Notes: a model not told the origin generated them from the sequence alone. A stretch of DNA of 26,550 nt from an uncultured Sutterella sp. (GCA_937906995.1 CALESB010000013.1:1-26550); one strand, 5' to 3'. Positions 6,875 to 15,503 are shown, counted from the first letter of the stretch. Numbers and translations are program-made.

Positions 6875-8428
6875 TTAGTGACGGAAGTGACGTTCACCCG
6901 TAAAGACCATCGTGATACCACGTTCATTAGCGGCTGCAATCACTTCGTCATCACGAACTGAGCCACCCGGTTGAATAACACACGTAGCACCGGCGTCAAT
7001 CACAACATCCAAACCGTCGCGGAACGGGAAGAAGGCATCGCTAGCCACTGCCGTACCCTTTAAGCACAAGCCGGCTTCTTCTGCCTTGATGGAGGCAATA
7101 CGAGCGGAGTCAACGCGGCTCATTTGACCAGCACCCACACCCATTGTCATACCGTCCTTAGCAAACACGATCGTGTTGGACTTCACAAACTTAGCGACCT
7201 TCCAAGCAAAAAGCATATCTTTGAGCTCTTCTGCCGTCGGTTGCTTTTCGGTCACAACGCGAAGTTGTTCTGCAGAAACCACTTGCAAGTCAGGCGTTTG
7301 AACCAAAAGACCACCACCAACACGCTTGAAATCAAAGTCGTTAGCATCCGTACCCATTTCAATGGTCAATAAACGGAGATTCGGCTTCTTTTGCAAAATT
7401 TCTAAAGCAGCTGCATCAAATGCAGGAGCCATGATCACTTCTGCAAACTGCTTAGCAATCATTTCAGCACAAGCGCCCGTCACCGGCGTATTAAAGGCTA
7501 AGATACCACCGAAAGCACTCTTAGAGTCCGTCTTAAAAGCCTTGGCATAGGCTTCAGCGCTATCTGCACCAACAGCGATACCACAAGGGTTAGCATGCTT
7601 AATGATCACGCAGGCTGGTTCATCGAATTGGCGAACAGCTTCCCAAGCTGCATCACTATCTGCGATATTGTTGTAAGACAAGGCCTTACCATGCAATTGC
7701 TTATAGCTAGCCAATAAACCCTTGCCAACATTAGCTTCACGATAGAAGGCTGCCTTTTGGTGCGGATTTTCGCCGTAACGCATATCTTGGACCTTCACCC
7801 ATTGACGAGAGAAGCTTTCCGGGAAATCCTTCTTGGCATTATTGTCATCCAAACTCGTTAAGTAGTTGGAGATCATGCCATCGTAGCGAGCAGTATGACA
7901 GAAGACTTTCTTAGCCAAGTCTAAGCGAGTCTTTGCACTAACTTCGCCATTTGCCTTCAACTCTTCGACAACGCGACCATAGTCTGCCGGATCCACAACA
8001 ACAGCAACACTTTCATGATTCTTGGCAGCAGCACGAATCATCGTCGGTCCACCGATATCAATGTTTTCGATAGCGTCTTCAAACGTGCAATCGGGCTTAG
8101 CAATCGTTGCTTCAAACGGATAAAGATTCACAACCACGATGTCGATTGGATCGATATTGTGATCGGCCAAAGCCTTCATGTGTTCTGGATCCGGGCGACG
8201 AGCCAAGAGACCAGCGTGAATCTTCGGATTTAACGTCTTAACACGGCCGTCGAGCATTTCCGGGAAACCCGTGTAGTCAGCCACTTCTTGTACTTCGATG
8301 CCAGCTTGAGCAATTAACTTAGCTGTGCCACCCGTAGAGAGTAAGTGGTAGCCTAAAGCTGCCAATTCGCGAGCGAACTCAACGACACCAGTTTTGTCGG
8401 AGACACTTAACAATGCTTGTTTACGCAT
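6875..8428 (-). CDS. purH: Bifunctional AICAR transformylase / IMP cyclohydrolase
   Basis: PurH carries out the last two steps of de novo purine synthesis, formylating AICAR with 10-formyl-THF and closing the ring to IMP. The 517-residue length fits the family. The N-terminal cyclohydrolase domain (MGS-like fold, about 1-195) shows LLSVSDKTGVVEFAREL, LSTGGTAKLI, TGFPEMLDGRVKTLNPKIHAGLL and NIDIGGPTMIRAAAKN. The C-terminal transformylase domain begins near MRYGENPHQKAAFY and contains IIKHANPCGIAVG with the catalytic Lys-His pair, SAFGGILAFN, and the GAGQMSRVDSARIA and DAFFPFRDGLD blocks. The ATG has AGGA 8 bases upstream. It is the last gene of the dusB-fis-purH unit, 49 bases after fis. Confidence 0.98.
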   Translation of the reverse strand: MRKQALLSVSDKTGVVEFARELAALGYHLLSTGGTAKLIAQAGIEVQEVADYTGFPEMLDGRVKTLNPKIHAGLLARRPDPEHMKALADHNIDPIDIVVVNLYPFEATIAKPDCTFEDAIENIDIGGPTMIRAAAKNHESVAVVVDPADYGRVVEELKANGEVSAKTRLDLAKKVFCHTARYDGMISNYLTSLDDNNAKKDFPESFSRQWVKVQDMRYGENPHQKAAFYREANVGKGLLASYKQLHGKALSYNNIADSDAAWEAVRQFDEPACVIIKHANPCGIAVGADSAEAYAKAFKTDSKSAFGGILAFNTPVTGACAEMIAKQFAEVIMAPAFDAAALEILQKKPNLRLLTIEMGTDANDFDFKRVGGGLLVQTPDLQVVSAEQLRVVTEKQPTAEELKDMLFAWKVAKFVKSNTIVFAKDGMTMGVGAGQMSRVDSARIASIKAEEAGLCLKGTAVASDAFFPFRDGLDVVIDAGATCVIQPGGSVRDDEVIAAANERGITMVFTGERHFRH

Positions 8429-8477
8429 GGTAATAGTCCTAAAAAATTAAAAAGAAAAAATAAATTCTTCCCTAACC

Positions 8478-8801
8478 TCAGATGAGCTTGTGCACCCGAA
8501 GCTTTTTGTGCAAGGTATTTCGGTTGATCCCCAACAATTGAGCGGCCGCGCACTTATTATGGCCACAATATTTCATCACAAACTCTAAAAGGGGTTTTTC
8601 AACTGCACTAATAACCATTGGATAAAGCTCCATTGGTTGCGATCCTTGCAAATTCGCAAAATAACGTTGCAAACTACGCACAACTGCCGCTTCAAGATTG
8701 TCATCAGCAGACACAATAACCTCAGATTGTAGCTGTGCGTGTAAAGGATTAATTTGTCCTTGTTTTTGTTTGATTTTATCGAAAACCGCTTGATCAATCA
8801 T
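8478..8801 (-). CDS. fis: Nucleoid-associated DNA-bending protein Fis
   Basis: Fis is a small homodimeric DNA-bending protein that shapes the nucleoid and activates stable RNA and other promoters. The 107-residue protein is close to the enterobacterial length. The C-terminal core is the Fis-type helix-turn-helix, AAAQLLGINRNTLHKKLRVH at about 85-104, preceded by the YPMVISAVEKPLLEFVMKYC dimerisation helix. The N-terminal 45 residues are variable. An AGGCGG element lies about 9 bases before the start. Its place right after dusB matches the conserved dusB-fis arrangement, and purH following fits the betaproteobacterial order. Confidence 0.95.
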   Translation of the reverse strand: MIDQAVFDKIKQKQGQINPLHAQLQSEVIVSADDNLEAAVVRSLQRYFANLQGSQPMELYPMVISAVEKPLLEFVMKYCGHNKCAAAQLLGINRNTLHKKLRVHKLI

Positions 8802-8838
8802 TAATCATACCGCCTAATAATAAAAACGTTTGCCAGCA

Positions 8839-9825
8839 TTAAGCAAGCCAACCTTGATTCGCAAAATATTGTTCAAGAAGTGCTCTTTGATCTCTGGCAG
8901 TGTCTACCCGACAAAGCACTTCACGGACGGTCCCAAAATTTTCAAAATCTTTAAGGTACCAAAGCAAATGCTTTCTAAAATTTCTTACTGCCGTCAACTC
9001 ATCGTAATCTGCAAAATGCAAATCCCAATGCCTCAAAATCGCTCGAACCTTCTCCTGTGCAACAAGAGGCTCAGTGTCAGCCCCTGCTAAAGTAGCCTTC
9101 ATTTCTTTGAAAATCCAAGGTTGTCCCATGACAGCTCTTCCAACCATCACGGCAGCTGCTCCCGTTTTCGTGAGAACGTCCAGAGCTTTTTGACCACTAG
9201 TAATATCGCCATTGGCTACTACAGGAATACTCACCGACTGAACAACTTCAGCAATCGTGTCGTACTCTACAGGGCTAATAAAGCCACCCGCACGACTTCT
9301 TCCATGTACGGTCAATAATTGAAAACCATTGTCTTGAGCTATTTTTGCAATGGTGACGGCATTTTTGTGCTGTTCATCCCATCCAGTACGACACTTTAAG
9401 GTAACTGGCACACCCGTATGACCTGAGGCTTTACCAAGAGCCTTGAGAATCGACTCGGCATGATCTTCATCACGCATTAATGCTGAACCACAAGCAACAG
9501 AACACACTTTCTTAGCTGGACATCCCATATTAAAGTCTATGACATCTGCACCGGCCTCAGCAGCCCAATAAAATGCTTTCTCTAAAAGCTCAGGATCAGC
9601 CCCTAACAGCTGAACCACTTTGGGACTTTCATCTGCAGCAAAGATCATGCGTGAACGACTTTTTGCCGTTTCACGAAGCTGAGGCTGACTCGCCACCATT
9701 TCTGCCACCGCATAATCGCACCCAAACGCACGACACATCTGTCGGAAAGCGCGGTCCGTTACACCTGCCATTGGCGCCAAAAAAAGCGGTCCCTTAATGC
9801 AATGTTTTCCTAAAGTAATCGTCAT
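8839..9825 (-). CDS. dusB: tRNA-dihydrouridine synthase B
   Basis: An FMN-dependent enzyme that reduces uridine to dihydrouridine in the tRNA D-loop. The 328-residue protein is a TIM-barrel of the Dus family: FLAPMAGVTDRAFRQMC at about 15-31 (FMN site), VVQLLGADPELL, DVIDFNMGCPAKKVC at 94-108 with catalytic Cys102, VTLKCRTGWDE, LLTVHGRSRAGGF, PVVANGDITSG and the GRAVMGQPWIFKE phosphate-binding loop. The C-terminal helical domain (about 245-328) contacts tRNA. The LGKHCIKGPLFLAPMAGVTD start is typical, so the ATG at 9825 is secure, even though no clear Shine-Dalgarno sequence precedes it. A terminator-like hairpin lies in its leader. It heads the dusB-fis-purH unit. Confidence 0.97.
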   Translation of the reverse strand: MTITLGKHCIKGPLFLAPMAGVTDRAFRQMCRAFGCDYAVAEMVASQPQLRETAKSRSRMIFAADESPKVVQLLGADPELLEKAFYWAAEAGADVIDFNMGCPAKKVCSVACGSALMRDEDHAESILKALGKASGHTGVPVTLKCRTGWDEQHKNAVTIAKIAQDNGFQLLTVHGRSRAGGFISPVEYDTIAEVVQSVSIPVVANGDITSGQKALDVLTKTGAAAVMVGRAVMGQPWIFKEMKATLAGADTEPLVAQEKVRAILRHWDLHFADYDELTAVRNFRKHLLWYLKDFENFGTVREVLCRVDTARDQRALLEQYFANQGWLA

Positions 9826-9840
9826 GGATTGAAAAAGAAG

Positions 9841-9869
9841 AAGTCCCTCAAAAAAGATTTAAGGGACTT
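9841..9869 (-). terminator. Terminator-like hairpin in the leader of dusB
   Basis: On the minus strand AAGTCCCT pairs with AGGGACTT around a 13-base loop, followed by CTTCTTTTTC. It lies about 115 bases after the murU stop and only 15 bases before the dusB ATG. It may simply end the amgK-murU transcript or may attenuate the dusB operon. Confidence 0.6.
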
Positions 9870-9985
9870 TAATTGTAAAGACTTTGCCTAAAATTTGGGC
9901 GATTTTTTATTTCAATTAACGCGATTTGTAGAGCTTTGTAATTAAAACTCCTACATCTTGTATTTATCGTTTTCCTTTATTGGTG

Positions 9986-10693
9986 TCATGGAAGAGGAAC
10001 TTCTCGATTTTGGCATCGCTGAGCAAGTGCCTCTAATGCTTGTGGTGTTCCTACATTCTCCCAAAAACCGTTAAACAGCTCCCCTGTTACTCGCTTTTGA
10101 TCTACGAATTGATATAACCACGGAAAGAGTTTTTCAAATTTCGCCTCAACACCTTGGAAAATCCTAGGAGAATAAATACCTATGCTAGAAAATGTCAGCG
10201 TTTTACTGGTTTGGGTAACTAACCCATCCACCAACCCCATATCCCCTTGAGGATGAAAGTCTGGATTTGGAACCAAAACCAAATGAGCGTCGACCTTGCC
10301 ACTCATAAGGCTGTCTCGTTTCGCAACAAGTCTCGAAAAATCAAAATTCGAAGCAATGTCTCCGGCTACCACAATAAAGGGTTCTTGCCCATCTGTAAGA
10401 TACGGGAGCGCCTTAGCAATGCCTCCTAGTGTTTCCAGGGATTCATTCCAAGTAGGCCCTTCAATCGAGTACCGAAGATTAGCGCCCAAATATTTAGAGC
10501 CTAAAGTGGGTTCAAATTGATGTGATAAGTGAGCAGCATTGATAACGATGTCAGTTACACCTGCCTTTACTAGACCTGAGATCGACCAATCGATCAAACG
10601 ACTTTCTGCCACTTTCAAAAGTGGCTTAGGACAATCAAACGTTAACGGTCTCATGCGTTTGCCAAGACCTGCAGCCAATACCAATGCTCTCAC
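9986..10693 (-). CDS. murU: N-acetylmuramate alpha-1-phosphate uridylyltransferase
   Basis: MurU converts MurNAc-1-phosphate plus UTP to UDP-MurNAc in the peptidoglycan recycling shunt that bypasses MurA and lowers fosfomycin sensitivity. The 235-residue protein has the sugar-nucleotidyltransferase signature LAAGLGKRMRPLT at residues 6-18 and PKPLLKV at 22-28, then IVVAGDIASNFDF for the metal-binding Asp, and FNGFWENVGTPQ near the C-terminus. The start is GTG with AAGGA six bases upstream. It follows amgK by 12 bases. The amgK-murU pair next to lptD is the order first worked out in Pseudomonas, which supports MurU over a general glucose-1-phosphate nucleotidyltransferase. Confidence 0.93.
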   Translation of the reverse strand: MRALVLAAGLGKRMRPLTFDCPKPLLKVAESRLIDWSISGLVKAGVTDIVINAAHLSHQFEPTLGSKYLGANLRYSIEGPTWNESLETLGGIAKALPYLTDGQEPFIVVAGDIASNFDFSRLVAKRDSLMSGKVDAHLVLVPNPDFHPQGDMGLVDGLVTQTSKTLTFSSIGIYSPRIFQGVEAKFEKLFPWLYQFVDQKRVTGELFNGFWENVGTPQALEALAQRCQNREVPLP

Positions 10694-10705
10694 TTTTCAT
10701 CCTTA

Positions 10706-11716
10706 TTAGAACGTATAACCGAACTTCGGAACCGTTTCCTCAATTTGATCCATTAAGTACAACAACGGCTTTAATTCATCATAACGATTGGCTGTCTCGC
10801 GAACATAACCAACAAAGCGAGGAGTATCGGCTAAATACTTTGGCTTTCCATCTCGATAGTTAATTCGAGCAAAGATCCCCAAAACCTTTAAGTGACGTTG
10901 AATACCCATCCACTCGACGTCTTTCCAGAAAAGGCCAAAGTCTGCGGGCACCGGCAAACCAGCTTTTCGAGCTTTTTCCCAGTAACGAATTGTCATATCA
11001 ATGACAAAGACCTCACCCCAACTGATGAATGCATCACGCATGAGGCTTGCGATGTCATAGGAGATTGGCCCATATAAAGCATCTTGATAGTCCAGAATAC
11101 CCGGAGTTACATCAGAAGAAACCATCAAGTTTCGTGGCATAAAATCACGATGAACAAAAACTTTTTCTTGAGCAAGATTGTTTTGCAAAATACGCTCAAA
11201 ACACATCTTCATCAAAGCATTTTGACGCTCATCAAGTGTCTTCTTGCGGTGCACATCAACGTACCACTGCGGGAAAAGATTAATTTCACGACTCAATACA
11301 GCGTGATCGTATTCTGGAAGAACTGAAGGCTTTGAGATGAGTTGCCACTGAATTAGCGCATCAATCGCCTTTTCAAAAAGTTCTCGAGCATTTTGTTCAT
11401 TAAGGACATCCAAATACGTTTCTTTACCCAAATCTTTCAAAAGTAAGAAACCATGATTGACGTCTTGCTCATAAATAGTAGGAACATTTAACTGAGCAGA
11501 CTCAAAAAGATGCGTCACCTTAATAAAGCTTTCTACATTTTCCTGAGCGGGTGGCGCATCCATCACCACATAACTTTGGCCATCGTCTGCCAAAAGACGG
11601 TAATAGTGGCGAAAACTCGCATCAGCACTAGCAACTTGCTCTGTTTGCAACTGTAAGCCATATTGAGGTGCAATACTCTTGAGCCACTCGTGGCGCAGAG
11701 CCTGACGATCAGTCAT
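10706..11716 (-). CDS. amgK: N-acetylmuramate/N-acetylglucosamine anomeric kinase
   Basis: AmgK phosphorylates MurNAc (and GlcNAc) at the anomeric position, giving the substrate of MurU. It belongs to the aminoglycoside phosphotransferase fold. The Brenner-type catalytic loop FVHRDFMPRNLM falls at about residues 187-198 and the metal-binding LDYQDALYGPISYD follows, both characteristic of the AmgK group and not of drug-modifying enzymes. The frame opens at 11728, but I take the ATG at 11716, which has GGAG six bases upstream, giving 336 residues. It is transcribed divergently from lptD, with both -10 elements in the shared intergenic region. Confidence 0.93.
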   Translation of the reverse strand: MTDRQALRHEWLKSIAPQYGLQLQTEQVASADASFRHYYRLLADDGQSYVVMDAPPAQENVESFIKVTHLFESAQLNVPTIYEQDVNHGFLLLKDLGKETYLDVLNEQNARELFEKAIDALIQWQLISKPSVLPEYDHAVLSREINLFPQWYVDVHRKKTLDERQNALMKMCFERILQNNLAQEKVFVHRDFMPRNLMVSSDVTPGILDYQDALYGPISYDIASLMRDAFISWGEVFVIDMTIRYWEKARKAGLPVPADFGLFWKDVEWMGIQRHLKVLGIFARINYRDGKPKYLADTPRFVGYVRETANRYDELKPLLYLMDQIEETVPKFGYTF

Positions 11717-11794
11717 GAAAAACTCCATTCAGAAAAATCATGAATTTTTGCCAACCAAAAAAGAGGCAAATACTTGAAAAATAATGCTTGCGCA

Positions 11795-11823
11795 ATTATA
11801 GCTGAGCGCCCGTGGGCTATAAT
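11795..11823. promoter_or_regulatory. Mirror-image divergent promoters for amgK and lptD
   Basis: A perfect 8-bp inverted repeat, attatagc at 11795-11802 and gctataat at 11816-11823, puts a consensus TATAAT -10 on the plus strand (11818-11823, toward lptD) and another on the minus strand (11800-11795, toward amgK). They are 17 bases apart, so each -10, read backward, occupies the -35 position of the opposite promoter. Predicted transcript starts fall about 31 bases upstream of lptD and about 70 bases upstream of amgK. The -35 matches are only 3 of 6. Confidence 0.55.
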
Positions 11824-11833
11824 GCAGGCATCA

Positions 11834-11845
11834 TTGTTATAACAA
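11834..11845. promoter_or_regulatory. Perfect 12-bp palindrome in the lptD 5' leader
   Basis: The sequence ttgttataacaa is a perfect palindrome 15 bases upstream of the lptD ATG and downstream of the proposed start of transcription. It could be an operator or chance AT-rich symmetry; its TATAAC half also resembles a -10. Confidence 0.35.
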
Positions 11846-11860
11846 ACCGATACGAAATTC

Positions 11861-14182
11861 ATGCCGGCTTTGAAACCGCACTCTAAAACCCAATTACCGC
11901 CGTTGAAAATGATTGTTGTGGCTTGCGTTATTGCCACTTCTGGCTTGGCTTACGCTCAAAGCCCTCTATCTCTTCGAACGGCTTCCAGTTTGGATGATTC
12001 CCCTGACATGATTCATGCGGATTCGGCCAGTTTTATTACGGCCGATAGCATGGAAACAACCGATGACGAAATTGTTTTGCGTGGTAACGCTGAAATTCGT
12101 CGTGCGGGGACGGTCATTCGAGGCGATGAAATTACCTATACACAGTCAACCGACACGGTTGATGTGGAAGGCAATGCCGTTGTTATCCGCGAAGGGGCTC
12201 GATTTGACGGTCCCAAACTGTCTTATCAAATTGAGACAGACTCCGGAGAAATGCAAAACGTCAACTATCAGTATGCCGCTCGAGGCATTCGTGGTAAAAC
12301 GAGTTCGGCTCGTTTTATGAATGGCGTGAACACAGAATTCAAAAAAGCCACACTTACAACTTGTAAACCAGGCAGTAAAGCCTGGTGGATTGAGGCTGAC
12401 TCTTTAGAAGTCGATGAAACCAATCACTGGGCAACTGCTCACGATGTAAGCTTTCACCTTGCTGGCATTCCTGTCATGGCAACTCCATGGGCAATTTTCC
12501 CAACTGGCACAGAGCGACAAAGTGGTTTGTTGATGCCCACACTTGGCATGAGTTCCACCCGTGGGGTAGATATCTCATTGCCCATTTACTGGAATATTGC
12601 ACCTAACTATGACTACACCTTTACTCCTCGCGTGATGAGTAAACGAGGCATCTTGTTGGGTAATGAATTCCGCTTCTTGACTGAAAATGTAGGCGGTCAG
12701 ATTACCTATGACTACATGCCTGATGACAAGGAAGCTAACCGATCTCGCTATGGCAGTACGGTTAAAACGTGGGCTAAATGGAACGGCTTTCATTTCCGCA
12801 CGGACTATAACCGCGTCAGCGATGGCCGATATGTCGCAGACTTTTCTAGCGACATCTACAGCACCAGTGAATCCGTTTTACCGCAAGACTTTTATTTAAC
12901 CTATGGTAAGGATTTTTGGAATTCATCCATTTCCGTACAAAAAAACCAAGTCTTACAACGCGATAAAGATGAGAATGGTCAATATAGCGACTACGCCAAA
13001 CCGTATGAAATTGTTCCTCAAATTGACTGGAAAGCGTATTTAGCTGACTACTACGGCTTTGAAATTTCAAGCACTTTAGAGGTTGCTCGTTTTACACATC
13101 CAGACAAAGAAACAAAAGTCCAAGGCGATCGCCTATACATGCAACATAGCATCGCCTATCCGTTGCGTGGTGCTGGCTGGTTTATCACTCCTAAAACAAT
13201 GCTCACTGGCGTTCAATACAGTCTTTCTGATATGAAGGACTTGAATGCAAGTTTACAAAACACTTACGATGAAAGCTCCCGATTCGCTGTTCCTACATTC
13301 AGCTTAGACACTGGATTAATCTTTGAACGAGACAGTTCATGGTTTGGTCGAGAAGCCACTCAAACTCTAGAGCCACGAGTGTTTTATGCATATACGCCAT
13401 ACCGCGATCAATCGCGTATGCCGACCTTTGACAGCTCCTACGCGGATTTAAGTTTTTCGAGCTTCTTTAGTGAAAACATTTTCACCGGTCATGACCGCGT
13501 CTCTGAAGCTAACCAAGTGTCTTTAATTTTGACATCACGCTATCTAGACCGTAAAACTGGCTATGAATGGCTTCGTGCTTCTGTTGGTCAACGTTATTAT
13601 TTCCAAGACCAGGATGTCAGTCTCTCTACAAACAACCAAGTAGGAACTACGAAAAACTCTCGTAGTGACTTCTTAGGTAGTGTTTCTGCCAACATTACGA
13701 AAGATGTTGTTGCCAATACTTCTGCCCAATATTCAACATCTGAAAGTCGCTTTACTCGTGTGAATGCTGGCTTGCGTTGGCATCCTAAGCCCTCGGCTGT
13801 TATGGGTTTGTACTACCGTTACAACATTGAGCCAACTGCCCCAGAAGATAAAATCAAACAAATTGATTTTGCAGTGCAATGGCCCATTACGAATAAGATT
13901 TACGCTTTGGGGCGTTATAACTACTCGCTCTTTGACAATCAACCCGTCGAAATGTTGGGTGGCGTGGAATACGTTGCAGACTGTTGGGCACTTCGCCTAG
14001 TTGCACAACGTTACATCACGGCCTCTGACAAATATGACACGAGTTTCTTCGTACAATTAGAATTGACAGGATTGGGTTCCGTAGGTTCCAACCCCTTAGA
14101 AGAACTTCGTCGCAACATCCCGGGCTATCAAGCAGCTACTGCTATGCCAGGCCAAACCGGTTTATATGACTACTATGAATAA
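11861..14182 (+). CDS. lptD: LPS-assembly protein LptD (OstA/Imp)
   Basis: LptD is the outer-membrane beta-barrel that, with the plug lipoprotein LptE, inserts lipopolysaccharide into the outer leaflet. The 773-residue precursor has a signal peptide ending at AYA (residue 32), an N-terminal OstA/jellyroll domain at about 50-190 with DSMETTDDEIVLRGNAEIRR and VDVEGNAVVIREGARFDGP, and a C-terminal barrel of amphipathic strands from about 210 to 740. Only two cysteines remain in the mature chain, Cys168 (LTTCKPGS) and Cys708 (VADCWAL), positioned like one of the two long-range disulfides of E. coli LptD. The start has no strong Shine-Dalgarno. An in-frame ATG at 11909 would shorten the signal but is no better supported. 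Its end overlaps surA. Confidence 0.97.
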   Translation: MPALKPHSKTQLPPLKMIVVACVIATSGLAYAQSPLSLRTASSLDDSPDMIHADSASFITADSMETTDDEIVLRGNAEIRRAGTVIRGDEITYTQSTDTVDVEGNAVVIREGARFDGPKLSYQIETDSGEMQNVNYQYAARGIRGKTSSARFMNGVNTEFKKATLTTCKPGSKAWWIEADSLEVDETNHWATAHDVSFHLAGIPVMATPWAIFPTGTERQSGLLMPTLGMSSTRGVDISLPIYWNIAPNYDYTFTPRVMSKRGILLGNEFRFLTENVGGQITYDYMPDDKEANRSRYGSTVKTWAKWNGFHFRTDYNRVSDGRYVADFSSDIYSTSESVLPQDFYLTYGKDFWNSSISVQKNQVLQRDKDENGQYSDYAKPYEIVPQIDWKAYLADYYGFEISSTLEVARFTHPDKETKVQGDRLYMQHSIAYPLRGAGWFITPKTMLTGVQYSLSDMKDLNASLQNTYDESSRFAVPTFSLDTGLIFERDSSWFGREATQTLEPRVFYAYTPYRDQSRMPTFDSSYADLSFSSFFSENIFTGHDRVSEANQVSLILTSRYLDRKTGYEWLRASVGQRYYFQDQDVSLSTNNQVGTTKNSRSDFLGSVSANITKDVVANTSAQYSTSESRFTRVNAGLRWHPKPSAVMGLYYRYNIEPTAPEDKIKQIDFAVQWPITNKIYALGRYNYSLFDNQPVEMLGGVEYVADCWALRLVAQRYITASDKYDTSFFVQLELTGLGSVGSNPLEELRRNIPGYQAATAMPGQTGLYDYYE

Positions 14183-15503
14183 AGCAAAACTCATGGCGTT
14201 GCTTGCCGCCTTAACCGCAAGCGTTTGCTCGGCTCAAACCACGAAGGCTCCTCAACCGGCAGACCCTGTGATGCTTAACCGCGTTGTTGCTGTCGTCAAT
14301 AATGATGTCATCACTTCCAATGAGTTGGAAGAACGTGCTCACGCTGCCGCTTTAAATCTTCGTCGTCAAAACATTAAATTGCCCCCGATGCCACAATTGC
14401 AAGCCCAAGTGCTTGAGCAATTGATTCTTGAACGCGCTATTGCACAAAAAGCTCAAGATTCTGGCATCCGAGTTGACGACGCTTTAGTTAACGTTACTAT
14501 TGAGCAAATTGCCCGTCAAAATAAAATTAGCGTCGCAGAGCTTCGTCGTCGTTTAAGCTTAGATGGCGTTTCGTTCCCGCAATTTCGAGAAGAAATCCGT
14601 AATCAAATCATTGCCCAACGTTTACGCGAACGTGAAGTTGATGACAAGATCAATATTCCGGAAAGTGAGATTGATGCATTCCTGGCTGACCAAGCAGGCT
14701 TTAATGTCAATGATCGTATCGAATACAACGTTGCACAAATCTACATCCCAATTTCTGAGAGTATGAGTTCAGAAGACCTCTCCAAAGCTAAAGACTTAGC
14801 AAAAGAAATTGTTGATGAAGCAAAAGATGGTAAAGATTTTGGTCAATTGGCAGCGAGCTATTCCCGAGCTTCTGACGCATTGGAAGGTGGTGTCATTGGT
14901 TGGCGTACCTTATCCCAATTACCCTCTTCAACCGCTGAGGCTGTTCGTGAAGCTTTAAAGGAAAAAAGCCATGTTGCTATGAGCGTAAGCTCTGATGGCT
15001 ACACAATTGTTAAAGTTACAGATAAGCGAGACGGGGTTCAAAATAAACTGGCAGGTGGTCCGGTCACGCAAACCCACGCTCGCCACATTTTGATGGCTAT
15101 TACCCCCATGACGGATGAAGCCACCATTTTGTCTCGCTTACAAGACATTCGCAAACGTCTAGTTGAAGGCAAAGAAGACTTTGCCACTTTAGCTCGCCTT
15201 CACTCCGTTGATGGCTCCGCTACCCGTGGTGGGGACTTAGGTTGGTTGCAACCCGGTGACACGGTTCCAGCTTTTGAAGAAGCCATGCAAAAATTACCGA
15301 TCGGTCGAGTCAGTGAACCAGTGAAGTCTCAATATGGTTGGCACTTGATTGAAGTCGTGGATCGTCGCCAAGAAGCAATGAACGCAGATCGTATGCGTTA
15401 CATGGCTCGTCAAATGCTTCGTCAGCGCAAGTTAGCCGAGGCCACTGCCAATTGGCAACGAGAATTGCGTGACCGCGCTTTTGTAGAAATTCGCCGTGAA
15501 TAA
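14175..15503 (+). CDS. surA: Periplasmic chaperone / peptidyl-prolyl isomerase SurA
   Basis: SurA escorts outer-membrane proteins, LptD among them, through the periplasm. The start is taken as the ATG at 14175, giving a clean signal peptide MNKAKLMALLAALTASVCSA; the ATG at 14166 would only add three residues. Both overlap the lptD stop, so translation is coupled. The 442-residue protein has the SurA N-terminal chaperone domain (about 25-180, with VLEQLILERAIAQKAQ), a degenerate first parvulin domain (about 185-295) and a second, better conserved parvulin domain (about 300-405: HARHILMAI, FATLARLHSVDGSATRGGDLGWL, VPAFEEAM, QYGWHLIEVVDRR), then a C-terminal helix. Domain order and length agree with the family. 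Confidence 0.96.
   Translation: MNKAKLMALLAALTASVCSAQTTKAPQPADPVMLNRVVAVVNNDVITSNELEERAHAAALNLRRQNIKLPPMPQLQAQVLEQLILERAIAQKAQDSGIRVDDALVNVTIEQIARQNKISVAELRRRLSLDGVSFPQFREEIRNQIIAQRLREREVDDKINIPESEIDAFLADQAGFNVNDRIEYNVAQIYIPISESMSSEDLSKAKDLAKEIVDEAKDGKDFGQLAASYSRASDALEGGVIGWRTLSQLPSSTAEAVREALKEKSHVAMSVSSDGYTIVKVTDKRDGVQNKLAGGPVTQTHARHILMAITPMTDEATILSRLQDIRKRLVEGKEDFATLARLHSVDGSATRGGDLGWLQPGDTVPAFEEAMQKLPIGRVSEPVKSQYGWHLIEVVDRRQEAMNADRMRYMARQMLRQRKLAEATANWQRELRDRAFVEIRRE

Noticed and set aside
10706..11716. Aminoglycoside resistance phosphotransferase.
   Set aside because: The fold is shared, but the HRDFMPRN and DYQDALYGP motifs and the murU and lptD neighbours identify the cell-wall recycling kinase AmgK.
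11713..11937. A 74-residue minus-strand open frame across the amgK-lptD promoter region.
   Set aside because: It overlaps the lptD start antisense and the proposed promoters, resembles no known protein and has no convincing ribosome-binding site.
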